A DNA stretch of 64,000 bases, from assembly GCF_037327425.1 (NCBI RefSeq), contig NZ_CP147846.1, forward strand, positions 4,526,001 to 4,590,000, written 5' to 3'. The stretch comes from Rhodococcus sovatensis. Lineage in GTDB: Bacteria; Actinomycetota; Actinomycetes; Mycobacteriales; Mycobacteriaceae. Shown one piece after another: positions 1-8,340 of the stretch. The notes beneath the pieces were generated by a model. That model saw only the letters and a list, made by a program, of their open reading frames with translations, ran no database searches and was not told the origin of the DNA. The translations under genes and the position numbers were made by a program. Numbering within the stretch: the stretch's first letter is position 1; each line of letters starts with the position of its first letter.

Positions 1-438
1 GAGATCCTGCTGCTCGACGAGGGCATCGGGGCCGTCGACGCCGAATTCATGAAGAAGGCGCGTATTCGCCTGCAGGAGCTGGTCAAGCGCTCCGGCATCC
101 TCGTCTTCGCCAGCCATTCCAACGAGTTCCTCGCCCAGCTGTGCGATCGCGCGATGTGGATCGACCACGGCCAGATCCGTCAGGAAGGCGGCATCGAAGA
201 CGTCGTGCGCGCGTACGAGGGTGACGATGCGGGCGATCATGTGGCGACGATTCTGAAAGAGCTCGCCCGGGATGCGGGAGTGGAGCCTGCGGAACGACCA
301 GAAAATGCAGCAGTGGAGCCTGCGGAACGACCAGAAAATGCAGCAGTGGAGCCTGCGGAACGACCAGAAAATGCAGCAGTGGAGCCTGCGGAACGACCAG
401 AGAATGCAGCACGACCGGGCGATGACGCGGGTGAGTGA
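1..438 (+). CDS. ABC transporter ATPase, Wzt/RfbE type (3' part only)
   Basis: The gene enters from outside the window; only the last 145 residues are seen. They begin at the Walker B region (EILLLDEGIGAVD), continue with a D-loop-like stretch and end the nucleotide-binding domain with the H-loop histidine in VFASHSNE. This is the form of Wzt-type ATPases that energise polysaccharide export. Its position directly before GlfT1 matches Rv3781 (RfbE) before Rv3782 in M. tuberculosis, where Wzm-Wzt is known to export lipid-linked galactan. The membrane partner is presumably upstream. Odd: the C-terminus carries four copies of VEPAERPENAA, encoded by a 33-bp tandem repeat, giving an acidic, proline-rich tail. 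The stop overlaps the proposed glfT1 start, suggesting translational coupling. Confidence 0.85.
   Translation, partial: EILLLDEGIGAVDAEFMKKARIRLQELVKRSGILVFASHSNEFLAQLCDRAMWIDHGQIRQEGGIEDVVRAYEGDDAGDHVATILKELARDAGVEPAERPENAAVEPAERPENAAVEPAERPENAAVEPAERPENAARPGDDAGE
280..411 (+). repeat. 33-bp tandem repeat, four copies, inside the ATPase 3' end
   Basis: Four head-to-tail 33-bp units start at 280, 313, 346 and 379; the last differs by one base seen by eye (agag for aaaa context). The unit length is a multiple of three, so copy-number change keeps the ATPase frame. It also keeps open the frame of glfT1 upstream of its start, where it reads WSLRNDQKMQQ repeats. Confidence 0.95.
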
Positions 439-1330
439 GAAGATCATCGGGGTGATCGTGACGCACAAGCGTCGCGAATTGCTGGCTCGATCGCTCGATG
501 TCATCACGCACCAGAGCCGGCCGCTCGACCACCTCGTCGTCGTCGACAATGCCCACGAAGACGATGTTCGCGAACTCGTCGAATCGGCTGAGCTTCCGAC
601 GACGTATCTTGGGTCGCATCACAATCTTGGGGGCGCCGGCGGATTCGCCCTCGGCATCCTCTACGCGCTCTCGCTCGGCGCGGACTGGGTCTTTCTCGCC
701 GACGACGACGGGCGTCCCGAGGGCCCCGATGTGCTTGCAACGCTGTATGCCTGCGCGCTGAAGCACGACCTCGACGAGGTGTCCCCCGTCGTCTGTGACA
801 TCGACGACCCGGATCGGCTCGCGTTCCCGTTGCGACGCGGCGTCGAGTGGCGTCGGCTGCGATCCGAGCTGATCGATCCGCGTAATCCGGACGACGATCT
901 GCTCGAAGGTATCGCGTCGTTGTTCAACGGTGCCCTGTTCAAGGCGTCGACGATCGATGCGGTCGGGGTACCGGATCTGCGGCTGTTCGTGCGCGGCGAC
1001 GAGGTCGAGGTTCATCGTCGGCTGCAGCGTTCGGGGCTCAAGTTCGGTACCTGTCTGACCGCTGCGTACGTCCACCCGAACGGCGCCGACGAGTTCAAGC
1101 CGATCCTCGGGGGTCGGATGCACACCCAGTATCCCGACGACCCCACCAAGCGCTACTTCACCTACCGGAACCGTGGCTATCTCATGTCTCAGCCCGGGAT
1201 GCGAAAGCTCCTCCCGCAGGAGTGGATTCGGTTCGGTTGGTTCTTCCTTGTGACCACTCACAATCCCAAGGGTCTGGCGGAGTGGCTGCGGCTTCGCCGG
1301 CTCGGGCGTCGGGAGCACTTTCGGCGCTGA
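422..1330 (+). CDS. glfT1: Galactofuranosyltransferase GlfT1
   Basis: A GT2-family (GT-A fold) enzyme of 302 residues, close to the 304 of Rv3782. GlfT1 adds the first two galactofuranose residues from UDP-Galf to the polyprenyl-PP-GlcNAc-Rha linker on the cytoplasmic face. Visible: N-terminal nucleotide-binding strand IIGVIVTHKRRELL (about residues 8-21), NLGGAGGFALG (68-78), and the metal-binding DDDG at 94-97. Further on come an FNGALF segment and RGDEVEVHRR, typical of the family's acceptor region. The start at 422 was chosen because MTRVSEK aligns with the family N-terminus and overlaps the ATPase stop. The frame stays open to 272 through the 33-bp repeat, but that extension is low-complexity and unlikely to be used. 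Confidence 0.9.
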   Translation: MTRVSEKIIGVIVTHKRRELLARSLDVITHQSRPLDHLVVVDNAHEDDVRELVESAELPTTYLGSHHNLGGAGGFALGILYALSLGADWVFLADDDGRPEGPDVLATLYACALKHDLDEVSPVVCDIDDPDRLAFPLRRGVEWRRLRSELIDPRNPDDDLLEGIASLFNGALFKASTIDAVGVPDLRLFVRGDEVEVHRRLQRSGLKFGTCLTAAYVHPNGADEFKPILGGRMHTQYPDDPTKRYFTYRNRGYLMSQPGMRKLLPQEWIRFGWFFLVTTHNPKGLAEWLRLRRLGRREHFRR

Positions 1331-1432
1331 GGTGGGCGCTCCGCCCCCCAGTGGCAAGGTGGGCGCTCCGCCCCCAGTGGCGCGGTTAAGGTTCCTCTGG
1401 TGCACTCAATCGTGCCACTGCGCCGGAGGCGC
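1330..1432. repeat. Palindromic intergenic element, copy 1
   Basis: The gap after glfT1 contains two direct copies of a GC-rich unit (aggtgggcgctccgccccc...agtggc, 1330-1355 and 1358-1382). An imperfect inverted repeat follows: arms 1376-1390 and 1405-1419 match at 12 of 15 positions and extend into flanking GCGC...TCCG sequences. A reverse-oriented copy lies at 2357-2410 on the other side of the methyltransferase gene. It can form a hairpin and may end glfT1 transcription. Confidence 0.75.
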
Positions 1433-1501
1433 ACCCTGCAATGAACCTCTGCGGAACGAGCCGTTAGGACGCGCGCCGGACTCCTCGGCTACCGTGTGCG
1501 C

Positions 1502-2356
1502 ATGACGGAACCTCGGAAGCTGACGGATCGGATTCGGCATTCGGCGCGGGAGAAGTTGCAACGCGCAATCGGTGAGGTTCTGGACAAGCAGACCGCGCAG
1601 CTCGCCGAGCAGACCGGACATCAGCAGGAAAAGCTGCTCGAGATCCTAGAACGCCAACGACGCGAGATCGATGATCTCCACGCGTTCATTCGAGGACTCG
1701 AAATGCGTATGCGGCGGGACATCCCGTACGCGTCCGATGTCGAGGCCGCCGCGCAGAGCGCCGAGTTCGCGGAAGAGGTCATGCCGAAGGCCCCGACATT
1801 CCTTCGCCCACACGCAACGTTGCGCTTCGCACTCGGCGAGGTGTCCGTTCCGGGAATGGCGCTCGAATTCGGCGTCGCCAGTGGCACCACCCTCGAGATC
1901 ATCGCCGAGGAGATGGCGTCTAAGAAGGACATCACGGTCGTCGCCGGGTTCGACGTCTTCTCCGGGCTACCGGAGACGTGGCGTACCGGGTTTCCCAAAG
2001 GTCTATTCGAGCAGGAGAACGTCCCGACGGTGCCGGGCGCTGAGATAGTCCCCGGGATGTTCGAGGAGTCGCTGCCGCAGTTCCTGAAGAGCCGCAAGGA
2101 CAAGTTGGCGTTTCTGCATCTCGATGCCGACCTGTACTCGTCGACGGTGACGGTCCTGGACCTCGTCGCCGATCGTCTGGCCGTGGGTACGGTCATCGTG
2201 TTCGACGAGTACTTCAACTTCCCAGGTTGGCGAAACCACGAGTACCGGGCGTGGACCGAGTTCGTCGGTCGCACCGGAACGGAGTTCGACTACCTCGGAT
2301 ACACCGCGGACAACGAGCAGGTCGTGGTTCGGATTCGGAAGGCGCCGTCGCTGTAG
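1502..2356 (+). CDS. TylF/MycF-like SAM-dependent O-methyltransferase
   Basis: 284 residues. Residues about 10-65 are charged and heptad-like (possible coiled coil). The remainder is a class I SAM methyltransferase: ALEFGVASGTTLEII is the SAM-binding motif I, FDVFSGLPETW follows, and FLHLDADLYSSTVTVLD with VIVFDEYFNFPGW are the metal/acid motifs of the TylF (macrocin O-methyltransferase) family. These enzymes methylate sugar hydroxyls. With GlfT1 next door, a role in O-methylating a cell-envelope glycan is an inference, not a demonstrated function. Start ATG 1502 is preferred; an in-frame GTG at 1496 is only two codons upstream. The gene sits alone between two inverted copies of a palindromic element. 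Confidence 0.75.
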   Translation: MTEPRKLTDRIRHSAREKLQRAIGEVLDKQTAQLAEQTGHQQEKLLEILERQRREIDDLHAFIRGLEMRMRRDIPYASDVEAAAQSAEFAEEVMPKAPTFLRPHATLRFALGEVSVPGMALEFGVASGTTLEIIAEEMASKKDITVVAGFDVFSGLPETWRTGFPKGLFEQENVPTVPGAEIVPGMFEESLPQFLKSRKDKLAFLHLDADLYSSTVTVLDLVADRLAVGTVIVFDEYFNFPGWRNHEYRAWTEFVGRTGTEFDYLGYTADNEQVVVRIRKAPSL

Positions 2357-2410
2357 TGGCATGGTTGAGTGCACCTGGGTGCACTTAACCGCGCCAGTGG
2401 GGGCGGAGCC
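2357..2410. terminator. Strong hairpin (palindromic element copy 2) between convergent genes
   Basis: Arms 2357-2374 and 2379-2396 pair at 15 of 18 positions around a four-base loop, starting one base after the methyltransferase stop and ending just before the stop of the convergent GT-C gene. It is the reverse-oriented counterpart of the element at about 1363-1420. Its position suggests a bidirectional terminator. There is no T-tract, as is common in actinobacteria. Confidence 0.6.
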
Positions 2411-2412
2411 CC

Positions 2413-3924
2413 CTAGCGCACGAGCCGAACGACCTGCGTCCCATCGAAGGTCACTGGGCTGTCGATTCGGAAGCCACGCGAGGACAGCAACGCGTATTCG
2501 CTGGAGTCTTCGAAGTGGTACGGCTGCAGCGCCCACTTGTCGTTCGACGTCAGCCTGAGGTTCTCGACCTCGTCGCGTTCACGATCGGTGAAGTACCAGA
2601 GCACGGTGCACGTGTCGAGTTGCACGTCCGACAACGGCTTCTCGACGTCCCAGAGCTGGCCGGATTCGGCCGCGTCGATAGCGAGCCCGACATCCTGCGC
2701 GTTCGCGAACGCACTCGGGTCTACGTCTTCGACGAGTCGCTGCGACGACGGGTTCCATGCGGCTCGGCCGAAGAGCACGCAGTCACCGGGTCCGATGTTC
2801 GCCTTCGCGAAATCGTTCACCTCGCTGAAGTCCATTCCGAGCGGCTTCGCCCCGTAGAGACGCTGACTCGAATATCCGGGGATCAGCGCGAGCGCGAGTG
2901 CAGCGACGGCAACGTACGGCAGCCAGCGCACCGCACGAAGCTGCCCCAGGGCAATCCCGCCGAGGAGTGCAACCGCGGGAGTAGTGAACGTCAGATACCT
3001 GTCCAGATATATCGGCGACTTCACGAGCGAGTACGCAACCATGATCGCCATCGGTACGGCTATCCACACGAGTGCGATCGCGATGCACGCGGTCCCTTCG
3101 GAGGAAGGCCGTTCACGACTGCGCACGGTGAACACCAGCGCAGCAACGAGAATGACCCCGAACACAACACCGAACATCGGTGTACCGAGAAACCACTGGT
3201 ACTCGAACACGATGCGAGCGAAGTTGGAATCCAGCGGCGGAATCCACCCGACCTGGCCCGCCTGGCGTTGCACTACACGCAGAAATGGCAGAGCAACGGC
3301 CAGCGCAGCAAGAACCGCCAAATCCCAGGGCAGCATCGACACCCGAAAGCGCCTGAGTATGAGCAGGATTGCGAAATGAACCACGACGATTGTCGCCAGA
3401 TAGACGAACAACACGATCGACACCGTCAGCACGACCGCGTACGCAACCCACCACAGGCGCGACCGTGACGACAACGCCACGAGCAGAAGAACTGTCACCC
3501 ACACCGCCGCCGCGGCCGTGAGCGCGGAACTACGCGCTTCGACCGCAGCCCACGTCACCCTCGGGAGCAGCGCAAAGACCACGCCGGAGAACACCGCCGC
3601 ACCGAGATCGGAAAAGCGGGCGGCGAGGGTCACCACGCCTGCGGCGGCCACCCCGACGGCAATCGCGCTCGGCAATCGAACCGAGAATTCGGAGAACCCG
3701 AAAACACTGCCCCACAGGTGGATACCGAAGTAGTAGCCCCCGTGGACGGCGTCGGTGGACCGCAGGAAATCGAGGAGCTCGCCGATGGACCTCCGGCTGG
3801 AGTACACCGTCGCGACCTCGTCGTACCAGAGGGACGGAACCCAACTGCCCAGCACACCGAGGACGAACGCGAAGACTCCGACCGAACTTGCCGCCCCGAC
3901 CGTACCTACTCGACCGCTGCCCAC
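2413..3924 (-). CDS. GT-C fold polytopic membrane glycosyltransferase
   Basis: 503 residues with about ten hydrophobic segments. After the first segment the motif WVPSLWYDEVAT lies in what would be the first extracytoplasmic loop; this WxxE/DE pattern is the acidic catalytic loop of GT39/GT83-like enzymes, which use polyprenyl-phosphate sugars. HGGYYFGIHLW and FSVRLPSAIA follow in the order typical of the family. The C-terminal about 120 residues are hydrophilic and extracytoplasmic. It starts at GTG 3924, eight bases after the stop of the GlfT2 paralogue, so the two are probably one operon. Donor and acceptor are unknown; a periplasmic sugar transfer to the envelope glycan is inferred. Confidence 0.75.
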   Translation of the reverse strand: MGSGRVGTVGAASSVGVFAFVLGVLGSWVPSLWYDEVATVYSSRRSIGELLDFLRSTDAVHGGYYFGIHLWGSVFGFSEFSVRLPSAIAVGVAAAGVVTLAARFSDLGAAVFSGVVFALLPRVTWAAVEARSSALTAAAAVWVTVLLLVALSSRSRLWWVAYAVVLTVSIVLFVYLATIVVVHFAILLILRRFRVSMLPWDLAVLAALAVALPFLRVVQRQAGQVGWIPPLDSNFARIVFEYQWFLGTPMFGVVFGVILVAALVFTVRSRERPSSEGTACIAIALVWIAVPMAIMVAYSLVKSPIYLDRYLTFTTPAVALLGGIALGQLRAVRWLPYVAVAALALALIPGYSSQRLYGAKPLGMDFSEVNDFAKANIGPGDCVLFGRAAWNPSSQRLVEDVDPSAFANAQDVGLAIDAAESGQLWDVEKPLSDVQLDTCTVLWYFTDRERDEVENLRLTSNDKWALQPYHFEDSSEYALLSSRGFRIDSPVTFDGTQVVRLVR

Positions 3925-3931
3925 CGAGACG

Positions 3932-5824
3932 TTATTCGTCGACGGAGTACAGGCGCGCCCAGTTCTCCCGACTCGTCAATTCCGGCGTCGCCAACCGGTA
4001 TGACTCCGAAACAACCTCGGTTTCGGTGCGCAGTCGTCGCAGCGCAGTCAAGCCGCGCTTGAGCAGAACGACCGCAGCCTCCTTGTCGCGCTTACGAACT
4101 CGCACACCCTCCTGTGACCGATCGGTGACGACGGCATGCGCGAACAGCGACACGTGCCACCAATGCGCGTCGTCGGCCGAGATCGCAACAGGTCCTGGAT
4201 GAAGCCTGCCTCGCCATTGATTGACGACCCGCTTGGCCAGCACGGCCCATTCGAGACTCTTCTGCGGATTCGGGCCCGCGGAAGTGATGACCATGTCCGC
4301 CGGCCGAATATCGGGGACTGCGTTGGCGCTGTAGCGCTTTGTCTCGTTGTATGCGGCCCGGTCACGCCGAATCGCCGACGCCGCATCCATGCCGCCGTCG
4401 GTCAGTTTGCTCGGCCCGACGAGGAAGTCCTCGATGGCCTTGATCAAAGTGAACGCCATCCCGTACTGCATCGACACCAGGTAACGGAACAGATCGGTGC
4501 TCAACTGGCGCGCCAGCTTCCTACCGTCGAGACCGGCATGCAGTGCGGCAGTGATCATTCCGTTGCGCAGATTGAAGTACCGGTGCCATTCGTCCCAGTC
4601 CTTCCATGCGAAGTCCGCGTGCCACACCGCGGCACCCGGCAACGTGACGGTCGCGAAACCGTGGGCGCGGGCCCGGTAGCCGTACTCGATGTCGTCCCAC
4701 TGAAAGAACAGCGGCAGTGGATACCCGATCTGCGCGACGATCTCGGACGGGATCAGGCAAGACCACCATCCGTTGTAGCCGGCGTCGACGCGGACGTCCT
4801 GCTTCTTCTTGAATGCACTCTTGTCGGAGATCGCGTTCTTGACGTGCAGACCAGCTTCGAGCTTCTGCAGGTTCGCAACCTCCGCGCCGACGTGTACTCG
4901 ATCGGGATGCAGCAGATACAGCATCTGCGCGCCGACGATCGCGGGCTCGACGGTCTTGTTGGCGAAGGCATTCATCCGAACGATGGCTTCCGGTTCGCAC
5001 AGGACATCGTCGTCCATGAACACGACGTTGGCCGGGTCTCCGCCCTTGCCCTGGACCTCGAACAGTCCGCGCGTGAAACCGCCCGCACCTCCGAGGTTGG
5101 GCTGGGTGATGTAGACGAGCTTGGCGCCGAGTTCGGCGGCCACGCGCTGGAACAGCGGCCGCGTCTGAACCTGGTCGGTGCCCTGGTCGACGACGTACAC
5201 GTTGTCGACGCCGTGCAGTGCGATCGGATCGTCGGCCATGGCCGCGACAGTGTTGGCACAGTCGTCGGCGCGATTGAACGTGCAGATGACGACGGAGGTA
5301 GGACGGAGTGCCGCGGGCGCGTCGACGGTCCAATCCGCATCCTCGACCGTCAGCTCACCCGACGTGGTGGTGAACCGCACGAACAACGCCCCGCCGTCGA
5401 GGAACTGCTGGACCTTGGCGGGGACGACGATCCGGCTGGCCTGGCCCTCGGTGTCGACGGTGGTGCTCGCGACCGTGCGCTTGCGACCCTTGAAGTCGGT
5501 GGCAACGACGTCGATGCGTGCCGAACCGGTGACGGTTGCGCCGAACCTGACCTCGTTGACCTCGGTCCACCGCTGCCAGTAGCTGGCCGGAAAACGACCG
5601 AAGTAACTGTTGGTCTCGACGACGGTCCGCTTGGCGAGCTTTGCGAAATGGCGAGCCCGCTCCGCGTTGCCTTTGACAACGTTTGCGTACATATCGGCGC
5701 TGACCAGAGGAGATGGCCCGTCGAACAGCAAGCGCTGAGCCGTCAGCGCGTCGGAACCGGCTGCACCGCGACCTGTCAGCCCGTTCTGCGGCGCGTCCCG
5801 ACGATTGAGTGCAGTGCCGTCCAT
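3932..5824 (-). CDS. GlfT2-family galactofuranosyltransferase paralogue
   Basis: 630 residues, close to GlfT2 (635 residues in this same window at 51634-53541; 637 in Rv3808c) and collinear with it. The N-terminal beta-sandwich includes YFGRFPASYWQRW, and the GT-A domain includes VVICTFNRADD, QPNLGGAGGF and metal-binding FMDDDV. Then come YNGWWSCLIP, WDDIEYGYRARAHG and LPGAAVWHADF (catalytic Asp and metal-binding His regions), with a helical C-terminus. All key motifs are kept, so it should be active, probably on UDP-Galf. Start ATG 5824 gives a GlfT2-like length; longer in-frame starts (5920, 6064) would run into the divergent gene's promoter. It may add a different galactan linkage or branch. 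The specificity is unknown. Confidence 0.85.
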   Translation of the reverse strand: MDGTALNRRDAPQNGLTGRGAAGSDALTAQRLLFDGPSPLVSADMYANVVKGNAERARHFAKLAKRTVVETNSYFGRFPASYWQRWTEVNEVRFGATVTGSARIDVVATDFKGRKRTVASTTVDTEGQASRIVVPAKVQQFLDGGALFVRFTTTSGELTVEDADWTVDAPAALRPTSVVICTFNRADDCANTVAAMADDPIALHGVDNVYVVDQGTDQVQTRPLFQRVAAELGAKLVYITQPNLGGAGGFTRGLFEVQGKGGDPANVVFMDDDVLCEPEAIVRMNAFANKTVEPAIVGAQMLYLLHPDRVHVGAEVANLQKLEAGLHVKNAISDKSAFKKKQDVRVDAGYNGWWSCLIPSEIVAQIGYPLPLFFQWDDIEYGYRARAHGFATVTLPGAAVWHADFAWKDWDEWHRYFNLRNGMITAALHAGLDGRKLARQLSTDLFRYLVSMQYGMAFTLIKAIEDFLVGPSKLTDGGMDAASAIRRDRAAYNETKRYSANAVPDIRPADMVITSAGPNPQKSLEWAVLAKRVVNQWRGRLHPGPVAISADDAHWWHVSLFAHAVVTDRSQEGVRVRKRDKEAAVVLLKRGLTALRRLRTETEVVSESYRLATPELTSRENWARLYSVDE

Positions 5825-6034
5825 ACCTGGAGATACCCCATCTTTCGCGCTCGAGTCTCTTCGAATCGAGCCATGTGCAGTGCGGCGCCGAAGCCGTGCG
5901 TACTCCGTGCCACCGTCCATGGTCGCACAGGCCGCCGCCGAGACACCCCAACGCACGCAGCGCCGCGTCGTTTCGGATCTGTACGGCACTGCGGGATACA
6001 GTCGGGTGTCTTCATCCATACTCACGGAGCAGAA

Positions 6035-8329
6035 GTGACCCTCAGCCGAACAGAGCGCACGCACGTTTTCATGCTCGGCAGCCGCAGGGAGCGTCTCGCG
6101 TGGGGCGCCCTGATCGCCGTCGTCGTAGTGATCGGTTACGGCCTCGTGCTCGCCGTCGATCCGCGGTTCTTCTACATCGACGACACGGAGTCGGGCGCGG
6201 TCCCCAACTGGCTACAGCTGGGTCGGATCATGCGCGAGGGCCAGTTCCCGTCGCTGGTACTCGACCAATGGATGGCAGGCAACTATCCGGTGGAGGGCCA
6301 GGGTGGTCTGTGGAATCCGGTTCAGATGGCGATCAATTACATCTCGCCATCGATCGACAACCTCACCTTGCTCGCGACGGTCGTCAAACTGGCATTTTCG
6401 ATCGTGCTCGCGTGGGGCGTGTACCGCGTTGCACTCGTCTACGGCGCCCGGCCTGCGTGGGCGGCGGTCGCCGCTGCCTCGGCTCCCTTCGTCGGCTTCA
6501 CGTTGTTCTTCGAGAACACTTCGTGGGTCACTGCGCTGATGGGCACTGCGTGGATCATGAACGCGTGGGCCAGTTCGGTCTCCTACGCACGCGGTCGATC
6601 GGGTCCGATCGTTCCCTTCGCGTTCCTGTACCTGGCCATCAGCGTCGGCTACGTGCACGCCGCAGTCATGGCCGGAGTGATGATCGGGGCCGTGGCGATC
6701 GGTGAATACGTTCACCAGCGACTGTGGCGGCCGGCTGCCCGCGTCGCGGCGGTCGGTATCGCAGCGGCAGCATGCGGGGCTATCACGTTCCTTCCCGGCC
6801 TGCTGACCTCGTCGGTGACGTGGCGCAGCGGTGAAGAAGGCACCTTCAACGACAACTTCCTGACGGCTCCCTGGTCCGAGACCTTGACCGCCAGCATCCC
6901 GTCGTCCGTGACCAGCATCGAGTCGTGGACGGGCGAGACGACTGCCTCACCGGTCACCTACATCGCGTGGTTTCTGATCCCTGCACTCGCGTTCATCGCG
7001 TGGCGGCGGGTTCCCGATTCATTACGCGAGCTCACCGCGCCGCTGATCCTCCTCGTGTTCGCCCTCGTCTTCACTGCAGGACCGAGCGATATCGGACCCA
7101 TCCGATGGCCTGCGCGCATCCTGCCGTTCGTTGCGATCGTCGCGCTGATCCTCGTAGTGGTCCTTCTCAGTCGCTACGGGACACTCGATCGTCTGCGCCC
7201 GCGTCTGCTTGCCGCGTCGCTCTTGACGTTCGTTCTGGTGCTCCGCGCCGGATCGTCCGGTCCCGAACTGTTCGGCCGTCACGTCGTGTCCGGACTCCTG
7301 ATCATCGCCGTCGGCGGCCTCGTGGTCTTTCTTGCCTACCGCTTTTCGACGCGGGCTGCTGCCGCCCTGCTCATCGCAACGATCGCCCCCGTCGCGATGT
7401 ACCAGGTGGCCTCCTACGATCCGCCGTTCGACAAGTGGTGGCTCCCGACCTCGCAGTCGGAAGCGGACGCCGGCTTCCCTCAGTGGCAGGGAGCGACGCT
7501 CCAACTCGGCAATCGCACACTGACCGAGACCAGCGCAGACAGCGCCGACGATCCCAAGCTCCCTTGGCACTCCCAGGTCTACGGAAACTCTGCAAAGATC
7601 ATGGGCCTCGATTACGTCAACGCCTACACACCCGTCGGCTACGAGGACTTCTCCAACCTGCTGTGCTTCGAGCACGAGGGTTCGACGTGTTCAGACGCGT
7701 TCCGACGCCTGTTCCTGATCGAGCCCTACACCGGCAAGACCTTCGCCGACCTGATGCGGTTGGACCGCGTCGTACTCCAGAAGAATCAATACCCGCTGGC
7801 CGACGCGCGTGATGCTCCCGCAGGGTGGGAGTGGGTGACCCCACCGACCGCTGACTCCGCGCGTCAGACGTACGTCCTCGAACGTATCAACGGATTGATA
7901 CCGGCCAACACCGGTCGCATCGTCGCGACGGTCGACGCAACCGCCGTTCCGGAGTCGTCCAGCGCCGATTCCGAGCACGTTCGCGTCACCTCGATAGATG
8001 GCGGAAGCGTCGTCTTCGCGCGCCTGGCCTGGCCCGGATACACCGCGACTCTCAACGGTGAGCCACTCCAGACCAAGGGGCTGGCAGACATCTTTCTCTA
8101 CGTCGACCTCCCGCCGGGCACGACGGACGCAGACCTGGCGATCGAGTTCCGGCCCCCCGGCCAGAAGCTAGGGTTCGTCGGGATGGCCGGCGGCGTTCTG
8201 CTACTGCTCACGTTGGTCGTACTGGATGCGCGACGCCGTCGCCCGGCACGACCGGCGCAGTCCCCTCCGGCCGAGGACACTGCCGCAGATGTGACAGTGG
8301 AATCGAGCAGTTCCGCAGCGAACAGATAG
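6035..8329 (+). CDS. Large polytopic GT-C/YfhO-like membrane protein (Rv3779-like)
   Basis: 764 residues: about a dozen transmembrane segments, then a C-terminal extracytoplasmic region (roughly 440-720) and one last transmembrane helix followed by a charged tail. After TM1, FFYIDDTESGAVPNWLQLG places acidic residues in the first outer loop, as GT-C enzymes do; NYPVEGQGGLWNP follows. Overall form resembles YfhO-type proteins and Rv3779, which is implicated in transferring galactosamine to arabinogalactan from a polyprenyl carrier. The start is GTG 6035, preceded by ggag at suitable spacing; ATG 6071 is the alternative. The next gene starts 11 bases downstream, with GtrB-type GT2, epimerase and GtrA genes following, so it is likely the final transferase of that cassette. 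Substrate inferred only. Confidence 0.72.
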   Translation: MTLSRTERTHVFMLGSRRERLAWGALIAVVVVIGYGLVLAVDPRFFYIDDTESGAVPNWLQLGRIMREGQFPSLVLDQWMAGNYPVEGQGGLWNPVQMAINYISPSIDNLTLLATVVKLAFSIVLAWGVYRVALVYGARPAWAAVAAASAPFVGFTLFFENTSWVTALMGTAWIMNAWASSVSYARGRSGPIVPFAFLYLAISVGYVHAAVMAGVMIGAVAIGEYVHQRLWRPAARVAAVGIAAAACGAITFLPGLLTSSVTWRSGEEGTFNDNFLTAPWSETLTASIPSSVTSIESWTGETTASPVTYIAWFLIPALAFIAWRRVPDSLRELTAPLILLVFALVFTAGPSDIGPIRWPARILPFVAIVALILVVVLLSRYGTLDRLRPRLLAASLLTFVLVLRAGSSGPELFGRHVVSGLLIIAVGGLVVFLAYRFSTRAAAALLIATIAPVAMYQVASYDPPFDKWWLPTSQSEADAGFPQWQGATLQLGNRTLTETSADSADDPKLPWHSQVYGNSAKIMGLDYVNAYTPVGYEDFSNLLCFEHEGSTCSDAFRRLFLIEPYTGKTFADLMRLDRVVLQKNQYPLADARDAPAGWEWVTPPTADSARQTYVLERINGLIPANTGRIVATVDATAVPESSSADSEHVRVTSIDGGSVVFARLAWPGYTATLNGEPLQTKGLADIFLYVDLPPGTTDADLAIEFRPPGQKLGFVGMAGGVLLLLTLVVLDARRRRPARPAQSPPAEDTAADVTVESSSSAANR

Positions 8330-8340
8330 GCTTTCAACCC

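Noticed and set aside
272..421. Longer glfT1 start at 272
   Set aside because: The extra 50 residues are only the 33-bp repeat read in another frame; MTRVSEK at 422 matches the family start and overlaps the ATPase stop.
83..1405. Long minus-strand frame across glfT1
   Set aside because: It is the reverse-strand shadow of glfT1 in GC-rich DNA with no recognisable domain, and it runs through the repeats.
4136..6034. Upstream part of the long plus-strand frame leading into the 6035-8329 gene
   Set aside because: It is antisense to the GlfT2 paralogue, which has clear family motifs; the membrane protein starts at 6035.
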